A DNA stretch of 9,168 nucleotides from the NCBI GenBank assembly GCA_049509675.1, contig JBEKZQ010000255.1, forward strand, positions 1 to 9,168. Reading direction: 5' to 3'. Below, piece by piece: positions 1 through 5,671 of the stretch. The position numbers and the translations under genes were made by a program. Source of the DNA: JBEKZQ01 sp049509675 (GTDB taxonomy: Bacteria; Planctomycetota; Planctomycetia; Pirellulales; Thermoguttaceae). Numbering within the stretch: position 1 is the stretch's first letter; every line of letters starts with the position of its first letter. Below the pieces are notes generated by a model. The model worked only from the letters and a program-made list of their open reading frames with translations. It searched no databases and was not told the DNA's origin.

Positions 1-540
1 GGAATCGAGGTCTCGGCGGCCATGCAAGGGATGGCCGCCGAGCGACTGGGGCCGAAGGCCCGGCCGCAACTCCGCGTGGGCAACTTCCTCGACGAGGACC
101 AACTGGCGACCGGCGGCCGCTGGAGCATGGTCTACTGGAATGACGTCTTCGAGCACATTCCGCCCGACGAAATCGGCGACTGGCTTGCGCGGATCTACGA
201 CATGCTCGCGCCCGGCGGACAGTTGCTGACGATCACGCCGAACTGGCACGTCCGGCCTTCGGACGTGACCGGGGCATTCTGTCCGCCGCGAACCGCGTCT
301 GCCGGTTTGCACTTGAAGGAATACACGCTCCGCGAGGTGCGCGAATTGCTGCGTCGGGCCGGGTTCCGACGGATCGTCACGCCGCTGGCCGTAACTCGCG
401 GGCGCATGGTTGTCTGCGGCCGCGGCGGTTTGAATTGCAAGTGCCTGTTCGAGCCTGCGTTGGAATGGCTGCCGTTCCGTCTGGCTCGGCTTCTCAGCCG
501 CGGTATGGGTCTGAACTGCACGATTGCGACGAAGACGTGA
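1..540 (+). CDS. SAM-dependent class I methyltransferase, 5' part missing
   Basis: The reading frame is open from the first base, so the N-terminal part with the usual glycine-rich SAM loop lies outside the window; 179 codons and a TGA stop are present. Residue numbers count from base 1. What remains looks like the second half of a Methyltransf_11/23-type Rossmann fold. It opens with GIEVS, the acidic end of strand 2 that normally contacts the SAM ribose. WNDVFEHIPPDE (46-57) follows, the post-strand-4 motif of this family, then LAPGGQLLTITPN (69-81), the strand-5 signature, and HLKEYT (104-109) before a helix ending in RRAGF. The substrate cannot be told; relatives act on small molecules, lipids or sugars. 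An internal ATG at base 22 is not a likely start because the fold would lack its SAM loop. It is followed by a long gap, so it is probably the last gene of its unit. Confidence 0.85.
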   Translation, partial: GIEVSAAMQGMAAERLGPKARPQLRVGNFLDEDQLATGGRWSMVYWNDVFEHIPPDEIGDWLARIYDMLAPGGQLLTITPNWHVRPSDVTGAFCPPRTASAGLHLKEYTLREVRELLRRAGFRRIVTPLAVTRGRMVVCGRGGLNCKCLFEPALEWLPFRLARLLSRGMGLNCTIATKT

Positions 541-713
541 CGACCGCGAGCGGCTTGCCATGCCCCTGTCGTGTGCAATATGGCTAACCTGTGCGAAGGG
601 GTTCGCGCTGGCCACGTCCGCGGAGCCTGCCTTGGAAACCCCTCCCAGCGTCCAAACCAGCTTGCCAGGAAATCTTGCCGCACACGGTTCAACAACACGG
701 TTCAAGCCCATGC

Positions 714-741
714 TTGCATCAGCCCGGCGGTAACGTATACT
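714..741 (+). promoter_or_regulatory. Possible sigma70-type promoter for the membrane protein gene
   Basis: TTGCAT (714-719) and TATACT (736-741) are separated by 16 bases. The -10 matches the consensus at five of six positions, but the -35 only at its TTG. It would leave a leader of roughly 140 bases containing the inverted pair at 761-794. A second AT-rich stretch, TATAAA at 811-816, has no good -35. This is a pattern match only. Confidence 0.2.
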
Positions 742-871
742 GTGAGCGGTTTGTAATGATACGATCCGTTCCCTGTTGCCGCGGTTGGGATCGTTTCGAA
801 CCTCGCAAAGTATAAATACTCTGCGCACGGTCCAAACGAGGACTTGGGGTAGAAAGTACGGTTAGCCTTTC

Positions 872-878
872 AAGAAGG
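872..878 (+). promoter_or_regulatory. Ribosome binding site choosing the ATG at 887
   Basis: AAGAAGG lies 8 bases before ATG 887. An in-frame GTG at 878 overlaps this motif and has nothing suitable upstream, so ATG 887 is the better start. Confidence 0.65.
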
Positions 879-886
879 TGGTTGCC

Positions 887-2203
887 ATGTCACAGCATGA
901 AGATGGTACGGTGCGGACGATTGCCTGGTCGGAGATCTTCCCGTGGCTGACGCTTCCGCGCGTGTTTCGGGTGGCGCTGAGCCTTCGCTGCCTGGTGCTG
1001 GGGGCGGCCGCCATTCTGCTGACGCTGTTGGGCTGGTGGTGTCTGGCCGCGATTTTCCCCGACAATCCGCAAGCCCAGGAGATTTGGAAGGCCCAATCCG
1101 GCGGCGCTTCGCCCTGGACCGTGATCGAGCAATCGGTGCCCAATATTCCGACTTTGCCCGGACTGCCAACGGTGTTCGGCCAGAAAGCGACCGCGCCGGA
1201 GGGCAAAGAAGGGCCAGCGGTTGGTGAGAAACTGCAAGAGGCCGTGGCCCACCCGCCTACGGCCGCGACGTGGCAACCCAAGGACCCGCTGCTGACGAGT
1301 TGGGCCCAACTCAGCCGGCCCATCTGGACGATCTTTGTCGATCCGACCATGAGCCTGTCGGGGCTTCTGTGCCTGATCCTGGCTGGTCTGTGGGCTTTGG
1401 CCGTCTGGGCTTTTTTTGGCGGGGCCATCAGCCGCATCGCGGCGGTGCAATTGGCGGCCGACGAGCGGGTGGGCTGGGCCGCCGCCACGCGCTTCGCGGC
1501 GTCGAAATGGGCCTCTTTCTGCGGCGCACCCCTTTTCCCCCTGCTGGGAATCGTCTGCGCCGTCTTGCCGCTGCTCATTCCCGGACTGCTGCTGCGCTTC
1601 GATTTCGGCCTGCTGCTGGTGGGAATCTTCTGGTTCGTGGCGTTGGTGGGCGGCGTGTTCATGGCCCTGTTGCTGCTGGGTCTGATCTTCGGCTGGCCGC
1701 TGATGTGGGCCACGATCAGCGTGGAAGGGTCCGATAGTTTCGACGCCCTGAGCCGCTCCTATGCCTACGTCTTCCAACGGCCCTTGCGCTACCTGTTCTA
1801 CGCCGTCCTGGCCGCCGTGTTGGGGGCCCTGGGATGGCTGCTGGTCGAGCAGTTCGCCGCCGCGATCATCGGGCTGAGCTATTGGGGGGTAAGTTGGGGC
1901 AGCGGCAGCGCACGGATCGAAAAGATCATCGAAATGAAAGACCTGACGGGTATGGCCCTGGGAGGCGCACGGGTGATCCATTTCTGGGCCGGTTGCGTGA
2001 AACTGCTGGCCCTGGGTTTCGTCTACAGCTACTTCTGGAGCGCCGTGACGGCCATTTATCTGCTGCTGCGCCGCGACGTGGATGCCACGGAAATGGACGA
2101 CGTGTTTCTCGATGCCGACGCCGACGAGCACGATTTCGGCCTGCCGCCCTCGCCGGACCTCGCGCCCCCCACGGCGCCGGAGCCGGAGCCCGCCAAAGAA
2201 TAG
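887..2203 (+). CDS. Polytopic inner-membrane protein of unknown function
   Basis: This is a 438-residue protein that I cannot assign to a named function. Hydrophobic stretches suggest about six membrane segments, near residues 33-57, 157-180, 215-237, 240-268, 300-325 and 364-395. A polar, Pro-rich loop of about 100 residues separates the first two. The segment GSDSFDALSRSYAYVFQRP (281-299) lies between membrane helices. It recalls an amphipathic motif of uncharacterised bacterial membrane proteins in which a Ser/Asp-rich turn precedes a Tyr-rich helix. The C-terminal tail from about 397 is acidic and then Pro-rich, and probably cytoplasmic. No catalytic motif, ATPase or transport signature was seen. 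The start is ATG 887, supported by AAGAAGG 8 bases upstream. The gene ends 6 bases from the stop of the convergent PII gene and has no co-directional neighbour close enough to suggest an operon. Confidence 0.85.
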   Translation: MSQHEDGTVRTIAWSEIFPWLTLPRVFRVALSLRCLVLGAAAILLTLLGWWCLAAIFPDNPQAQEIWKAQSGGASPWTVIEQSVPNIPTLPGLPTVFGQKATAPEGKEGPAVGEKLQEAVAHPPTAATWQPKDPLLTSWAQLSRPIWTIFVDPTMSLSGLLCLILAGLWALAVWAFFGGAISRIAAVQLAADERVGWAAATRFAASKWASFCGAPLFPLLGIVCAVLPLLIPGLLLRFDFGLLLVGIFWFVALVGGVFMALLLLGLIFGWPLMWATISVEGSDSFDALSRSYAYVFQRPLRYLFYAVLAAVLGALGWLLVEQFAAAIIGLSYWGVSWGSGSARIEKIIEMKDLTGMALGGARVIHFWAGCVKLLALGFVYSYFWSAVTAIYLLLRRDVDATEMDDVFLDADADEHDFGLPPSPDLAPPTAPEPEPAKE

Positions 2204-2209
2204 CTGCTT

Positions 2210-2557
2210 CTACACCGCCCCAGGCCCGTGCGCAGCGTCGCCGATGCGAATGGCTTCCAGCGCGGGCAGAATAAAGATCTTGCCGTCGCCGATGCTCCCC
2301 TCCGGGCCCATCCGCGCGACGCTGATGATGGTGTTCACCGTCCGCTCGAGGAAATCGTCGTTGACCACGATCTCCAGGGCAATCTTGCGAAGCAGGGTGG
2401 TGGCGTACTCGTGGCCGCGATACATCTCGGTCCTGCCCCGCTGACGGCCAAACCCCTGGGCGTCGCAGACCGTCAGCCGCGTGACCTCGATTCTCTCGAG
2501 CGCTTCGCGAACCGCGTTGAGCTTCGTCGGCTGGATAATGGCAATCACCAGTTTCAC
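2210..2557 (-). CDS. glnB: PII family nitrogen regulatory protein (GlnB/GlnK type)
   Basis: A trimeric cytoplasmic signalling protein that senses ATP/ADP and 2-oxoglutarate and controls nitrogen-assimilation targets such as glutamine synthetase adenylylation or ammonium channels. The 115-residue sequence aligns without gaps to E. coli GlnB up to residue 84. Conserved are GFGRQ (35-39, including Gln39), the T-loop EMYRGHEY with the uridylylatable Tyr51, Lys58, and the B-loop IGDGKIF (89-95). Two deviations are visible: three extra residues in the B-loop (GPEGSIGDGK at 84-93), which account for 115 rather than 112 residues, and AIRIGD near the C-terminus, where the second arginine of the usual RIR (Arg103 in E. 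coli) is Gly106. The start is GTG 2557, preceded by a strong GGGGGAGGG five bases away. No ammonium transporter gene is adjacent, so GlnB versus GlnK is undecided. Confidence 0.92.
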   Translation of the reverse strand: MKLVIAIIQPTKLNAVREALERIEVTRLTVCDAQGFGRQRGRTEMYRGHEYATTLLRKIALEIVVNDDFLERTVNTIISVARMGPEGSIGDGKIFILPALEAIRIGDAAHGPGAV

Positions 2558-2562
2558 AGGCG

Positions 2563-2571
2563 CCCTCCCCC
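2563..2571 (-). promoter_or_regulatory. Ribosome binding site of the PII gene (GTG start)
   Basis: On the minus strand GGGGGAGGG ends 5 bases before GTG 2557. This supports GTG as the true start, as does the protein beginning MKLVIAIIQP, the usual PII N-terminus. Confidence 0.75.
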
Positions 2572-2637
2572 GATCACGGCGAATTCGCAGGATGCCTTCT
2601 AGGATACTTGGCGACGGAAGGAGTGAATAGGGGATGG

Positions 2638-2664
2638 AGTTTTCAGTTTTCAGTTTTCAGTTTT
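2638..2664 (+). repeat. TTTTCAG heptamer array, left arm
   Basis: Nearly four copies of a 7-base unit (AGTTTTC phase) in 27 bases, with no mismatch. The same unit occurs in opposite orientation at 2861-2893, so the two arrays form an inverted pair around 196 bases. No coding potential. Confidence 0.9.
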
Positions 2665-2699
2665 GTGCTGTCCACCAGAATGGAGTATGACATACTAGA

Positions 2700-2735
2700 C
2701 CAAGTCCGTCCTTGGCATGTTTTCTAAGGACTTGG
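2700..2735. repeat. Inverted repeat CCAAGTCC / GGACTTGG
   Basis: CCAAGTCC (2700-2707) and GGACTTGG (2728-2735) are perfect 8-base arms with a 20-base loop. They sit just before the two palindromes at 2744-2803, inside the segment bounded by the heptamer arrays. Confidence 0.7.
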
Positions 2736-2742
2736 CGGAATC

Positions 2743-2803
2743 CCGTAGGACGGATTGTCAATCCGTCCACGACTCGGCGACGGATTAGCAATCCGTCTTA
2801 CGG
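2743..2803. repeat. Double palindrome with GGACGGATT core (REP-like)
   Basis: Two palindromes lie side by side. The first has arms GGACGGATTG (2748-2757) and CAATCCGTCC (2759-2768) around one base, extendable to 2744-2771 with one bulged base. The second has arms GACGGATT (2779-2786) and AATCCGTC (2790-2797) around AGC. The outer halves 2743-2758 and 2788-2803 are also inverted copies of each other (14 of 16 matches), so the unit can fold as two small hairpins or one large one, like paired REP elements. A near-identical palindrome occurs at 7901-7929. Confidence 0.85.
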
Positions 2804-2860
2804 CCAAGTGCGGAAGTTATTCTTTGCCAAATCCTGATCGGTCTGCTTCATGGCATGTAC

Positions 2861-2893
2861 AACTGAAAACTGAACACTGAAAACTGAAAACTG
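2861..2893 (-). repeat. TTTTCAG heptamer array, right arm (inverted)
   Basis: Reads AACTGAA AACTGAA CACTGAA AACTGAA AACTG on the plus strand: four to five copies of the same 7-base unit as at 2638-2664 but in the opposite orientation, with one substituted base in the third copy. Together the arrays could form a stem of about 27 base pairs. Confidence 0.9.
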
Positions 2894-2897
2894 TCTC

Positions 2898-2926
2898 TTG
2901 CTGTTTCGCCCTGCCTTAAGTAGAAT
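2898..2926 (+). promoter_or_regulatory. Possible sigma70-type promoter for the glycosyltransferase gene
   Basis: TTGCTG (2898-2903) and TAGAAT (2921-2926) are separated by 17 bases. The -10 matches five of six positions and the -35 three of six. It lies directly after the right heptamer array and about 40 bases before ATG 2966. Pattern match only. Confidence 0.3.
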
Positions 2927-2965
2927 TCCCGCCCATCTCGCAAGTCGTCAGGAGGTCGACGTGTC

Positions 2966-3784
2966 ATGGAAGACGCAATCGAGTTGCTCTCGGTCTTGAT
3001 TCCCGTTTACAACGAGGAAAAGACGATCGAAACGGTGCTCCGGCAGGTGCTCGCCTTGGGGCCCTTGCTGAAGGAGATCGTGGTGGTCGACGATGGCTCG
3101 TTGGACGACACGGCCCGGGTGGTCCGCTGGTTTGCCGCCGAGGAGCCGCGGGTGCGGTTCTTCCAGTTGGACCGCAATCAGGGCAAGACGGCCGCCATCC
3201 GCCACGCCCTCAAGCAGGCCACCGGCGAAATCGTGATCATTCAGGACGCCGACCTGGAGTACGATCCGTCGGAGATCCCCCAGGTCATCGAGCCGATTGT
3301 CAAAGGCTACGCCGACGTGGTGTACGGCAGCCGCTTCCTGGTGCGGAAAGCGGCCCGCGTGCTCTATTTCTATCACTACCTGGCCAACAGCGGACTGACC
3401 TTCCTGTCGAACTTGTTGACCAACCGCAACATGACCGACATCGAAACGTGCTACAAGGCGTTTCGAGCGGGCGTGATCAAGCCCTTGACGCTCGGCAGCA
3501 AGGGGTTTGGGCTGGAGGTCGAGATCACGGCCATGGTGGCCAAAACCCGCGTTCGCTCCTACGAGGTGCCGATCTCGTACTATGGCCGCACCTACGAGGA
3601 AGGCAAAAAGATCGGCTGGAGCGACGGGCTGCTGGCCCTGGGCTACATTCTCTATTACAACCTGGTCAAGCCCCGGCTGCCTTCCGGGCGGAAATACGTG
3701 CGGACCGTCAACGAGTTTCTGGCTTCGCTCGGCGAGGTCGATCGGCGGCCGGGCTGGGCCGAAACCACGCTCCAGCACGTGTAG
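2966..3784 (+). CDS. Glycosyltransferase family 2 (GT-A fold, DPM1/GtrB-like)
   Basis: An inverting transferase that moves a sugar from a nucleotide-sugar, or in this branch often to a polyprenyl or dolichyl phosphate carrier, at the cytoplasmic face of the membrane. The 272-residue sequence carries the family signatures in order: SVLIPVYNEEKTI (9-21), VVDDGSLDDT (40-49, nucleotide binding), NQGKTAAIRHAL (71-82), QDADLEYDP (93-101, metal-binding DAD), YGSRF (120-124), TDIETCYKAFR (157-167) and a downstream GFGLEVEIT (180-188). The late EVPISYYGRTYEEGKKIGW is typical of the polyprenyl-phosphate branch. No clear C-terminal membrane helix is present, unlike GtrB. The start ATG 2966 has AGGAGG 10 bases upstream. 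It converges on the esterase gene with 12 bases between stops and has no close co-directional partner, so acceptor and pathway are unknown. Confidence 0.9.
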   Translation: MEDAIELLSVLIPVYNEEKTIETVLRQVLALGPLLKEIVVVDDGSLDDTARVVRWFAAEEPRVRFFQLDRNQGKTAAIRHALKQATGEIVIIQDADLEYDPSEIPQVIEPIVKGYADVVYGSRFLVRKAARVLYFYHYLANSGLTFLSNLLTNRNMTDIETCYKAFRAGVIKPLTLGSKGFGLEVEITAMVAKTRVRSYEVPISYYGRTYEEGKKIGWSDGLLALGYILYYNLVKPRLPSGRKYVRTVNEFLASLGEVDRRPGWAETTLQHV

Positions 3785-3796
3785 CGTGTTCGACTC

Positions 3797-4528
3797 CTAC
3801 TCGCCCATGAGCTTCTTGATCGTGGGCTCGATGGCCTCGGCCCAGATCGCGTAGCCCTTGGCGTTGGGGTGCAGCAGGTCCGGCATGATGCTGCGCGGCA
3901 GCGTGCCGTCGGGGTCGAGGAACTTCGCGCCGATGTCGAGGAAGAAGACGTCCTTGTCGTCGGCCAGCTTGGCGATCTTCTCATTGGTCGCCGTGTTCAC
4001 TTGGCGAAGCTTGTCTTTTAGGTCGGCCCCGCGGGGAAAGATGGCCAGCACCAACACCTTGGTCTGGGGCAGCTTCGTCCGCAGCTTCTCCACGATCGCC
4101 GTGACGCCGGCGGCAATTTCGTCCGGATTGCCGCAGCCGGCATTGTTCGTGCCGATCATGAGCACGGCCAACTTGGGCTGAATGCCGTCGATGTTGCCGT
4201 TGTCCAGCCGCCACAAAACGTGCTGCGTCTGGTCGCCGCCGATGCCCAGGTTCACGGCGTTGCGCTTGTCGTAGTACTGCTTCCACACGTCCTTGCCGCC
4301 GCCTTCCCAACCGTGGGTGATCGAGTCGCCGATCATCAGCAGGTCGACGTTCCCCTTCTTGACGCGCTCGTTCATCGACTTGTGCCGGGTCTGCCACCAG
4401 GCATCGGTGCGCGGCGCCGGCTTGGTGCTGTTGTACTCCTTGGTATCCTTGGCAACCGCGCGGCCGCAAACCAGGGCGAGGGAAACGGTCAGGGCCAGGG
4501 CCAACGAAGGGAAACGCGTGCGCTTCAT
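3797..4528 (-). CDS. Secreted SGNH/GDSL-family esterase or acylhydrolase
   Basis: A serine esterase of the SGNH fold, close in pattern to the PAF-acetylhydrolase beta/gamma-like branch often found in planctomycetes. Such enzymes commonly remove acyl or acetyl groups from lipids or polysaccharides; the substrate here is unknown. In the 243-residue sequence, residues 1-26 form a signal peptide ending AVA, so it is exported. The four conserved blocks are visible: MIGDSIT (65-71) with nucleophile Ser69, LGIGGDQT (94-101) with an oxyanion Gly, MIGTNNAG (124-131) with Asn128, and DLLHP (217-221) giving Asp217 and His220. None of the catalytic residues is missing. The start ATG 4528 has GGAGGAAG five bases upstream on the minus strand. 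It is a single-gene unit divergent from the Cys-rich protein gene. Confidence 0.92.
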   Translation of the reverse strand: MKRTRFPSLALALTVSLALVCGRAVAKDTKEYNSTKPAPRTDAWWQTRHKSMNERVKKGNVDLLMIGDSITHGWEGGGKDVWKQYYDKRNAVNLGIGGDQTQHVLWRLDNGNIDGIQPKLAVLMIGTNNAGCGNPDEIAAGVTAIVEKLRTKLPQTKVLVLAIFPRGADLKDKLRQVNTATNEKIAKLADDKDVFFLDIGAKFLDPDGTLPRSIMPDLLHPNAKGYAIWAEAIEPTIKKLMGE

Positions 4529-4623
4529 GGGGACTTCCTCCGGAAACGGTGTGAAACAGTTGGGGTGTGAGACGGCCGGCCTGGCGCGTGCAGGTTCCCG
4601 CAGCCGGGGCCGGCATGATTACG

Positions 4624-4652
4624 ATCATAGCGAAGGCAGACGGCCCGCACAA
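4624..4652 (-). promoter_or_regulatory. Possible sigma70-type promoter for the esterase gene
   Basis: On the minus strand TTGTGC (4652-4647) and TATGAT (4629-4624) are 17 bases apart. The -10 matches five of six consensus positions and the -35 matches at TTG. It would give a leader of about 90 bases before ATG 4528. Pattern match only. Confidence 0.3.
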
Positions 4653-4950
4653 GATAGCCTAATGCAGTTAATAAGACGTTTGGTCATACGACTCTACAAT
4701 CCGCACAACCTGAACAACCGGACTTCCCAGTCAGTGAAGAAATGCCGGTTAGTCTGCATGGGCGTGCGGATGGCCCCCGTCTGAAGCCGGACGACGATCC
4801 GGTCCGATGCTTCTTGACAGATGTACTGCTTTGCACGAGTTTGGGCGTCGTTCCCAATCGGCCGCTCTTACTCAAGTTGCAGGCAAAGGGAGTTACGCTG
4901 AAGTTGCCGGTGATGCAGGGGTCGGCCCCGCTTTTCGTCGCGAGATTTCA

Positions 4951-4955
4951 AGGAG
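4951..4955 (+). promoter_or_regulatory. Ribosome binding site choosing ATG 4964
   Basis: AGGAG ends 8 bases before ATG 4964. This ATG places a signal sequence at the protein N-terminus, so it is preferred over upstream in-frame starts back to 4742. Confidence 0.75.
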
Positions 4956-4963
4956 CCAATTCC

Positions 4964-5617
4964 ATGAAAAGACTATTTCCGTCTTGGATTTTCGTAATGG
5001 CCGTGCTGCTGGCGAGTTGTTCAGGCAGGCTCTTGGCGGTCGACCTGGGGTGGCTGGACTTCACGAAGCTTCTGCCGGGAACTCCCGTCGACGTGCATTG
5101 TCCCGAGGCGTGCAATAATTGCGGCCACGAAGGGTGCGTGGAGCGGGCGCCCGTTCAGGATTGCGTCACCGGCGAGAAGAAAGTGTATAAGACCTCGATA
5201 CACAAAGAGTACGTGTCCGTTCCCGAGGTCCGCTACAAATGGCAAATGGTGTGCGTGGAGAAGGAGATTCCCGCCGAGTACTGCAAGACGGTCTGCGAAC
5301 CCAGGGACGTCGAGCACTGCTACCAAACAGAACGCTGGCAGAAGCAGGACCTTGGCTGCGGGGTCGAGCTTCACTGCAAGACGTGCGACGCCAAGACCGA
5401 GAAACTTCCCGTCCAAGAGTGCAAGACGGAGAAGGGCAAGACCACCACCAAGGTCTGCTACTGGTCTTTCGTCAAGGTGCCGTACACCGTCTATCGCCAG
5501 GTGGAAAAGGAAGTGTGCGTGAAACAACCTTGCTATGAAAAAGTGTGCGTACCGGTTACGCGCTACGTGTGCGAGCACTGCAACGGAAAAGGGTGCCCGT
5601 ATTGCCAGGGGAAGTGA
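4964..5617 (+). CDS. Exported Cys-rich protein, probable lipoprotein, YTV-like repeats
   Basis: A 217-residue protein of unknown function. The N-terminus is KR, a hydrophobic run, then LASC (16-19), a perfect lipobox, so Cys19 is probably lipidated; cleavage after LLA (26) is the alternative. After Cys19 there are 21 cysteines. Cys-rich patches sit at both ends: C46, C50, C53, C58 near the start and CEHCNGKGCPYC (203-214) at the end, the latter resembling half of a DnaJ-type zinc finger (CxxCxGxG). Between them are two related segments, about 84-113 (VSVP...VCVEK...VCEP) and 170-197 (VKVPYTVYRQV...VCVP). The YTV and paired VC strands recall the YTV repeat described from Rhodopirellula proteins; that assignment is from memory. 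It could bind metal or be a disulfide-braced surface protein. It is first in a three-gene row, 54 bases before the porin-cytochrome gene. Confidence 0.8.
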   Translation: MKRLFPSWIFVMAVLLASCSGRLLAVDLGWLDFTKLLPGTPVDVHCPEACNNCGHEGCVERAPVQDCVTGEKKVYKTSIHKEYVSVPEVRYKWQMVCVEKEIPAEYCKTVCEPRDVEHCYQTERWQKQDLGCGVELHCKTCDAKTEKLPVQECKTEKGKTTTKVCYWSFVKVPYTVYRQVEKEVCVKQPCYEKVCVPVTRYVCEHCNGKGCPYCQGK

Positions 5618-5671
5618 CGGCTGCACGTCCATCGTGACGACATCCTTCAAGACACCTCCAGGGAGGGAGAC

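Larger units (their letters stand above)
541..886. other. 346-base intergenic region, no convincing gene
   Basis: The short open frames here lack protein-like composition and ribosome binding sites. Visible structure is modest: a weak inverted pair AGGGGTT/AACCCCT (597-603 and 637-643), a short direct repeat ACACGGTTCAA (682-692 and 695-705), and an inverted pair ACGATCC/GGATCGT (761-767 and 788-794) with a 20-base loop. The first could be part of a terminator for the methyltransferase, but it has a long loop and no T-run. The last lies in the probable leader of the downstream membrane-protein gene. Confidence 0.5.
4529..4963. other. 435-base divergent intergenic region
   Basis: It separates the esterase gene (minus) from the Cys-rich protein gene (plus) and must hold promoters for both. 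An open frame in phase with the downstream gene extends back to 4742, but it lacks a ribosome binding site and the exported protein needs its signal peptide at the N-terminus, so it is not coding. A perfect TTGACA occurs at 4814-4819 without a matching -10 at the right distance. TACAAT occurs at 4695-4700 without a good -35. A small hairpin CCGGA/TCCGG lies at 4787-4802. No RNA gene was recognised. Confidence 0.45.

Noticed and set aside
890..2131. 413-codon open frame on the minus strand opposite the membrane protein gene
   Set aside because: It is rich in Gln, His, Arg and Pro with no hydrophobic core or motif, as expected for the antisense of a GC-rich gene. The plus-strand frame has clear membrane segments and a ribosome site.
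2638..2893. CRISPR-like array
   Set aside because: The repeat unit is 7 bases with no spacers and the two arrays face each other, so this is not a CRISPR.
4814..4819. Perfect TTGACA as a -35 box for the Cys-rich protein gene
   Set aside because: At 16-18 bases downstream there is no -10-like hexamer (17 bases away reads GAGTTT), so no promoter is called.
4742..4963. N-terminal extension of the Cys-rich protein frame
   Set aside because: No ribosome site, non-protein-like sequence, and it would bury the signal peptide and lipobox. ATG 4964 with AGGAG is much better.
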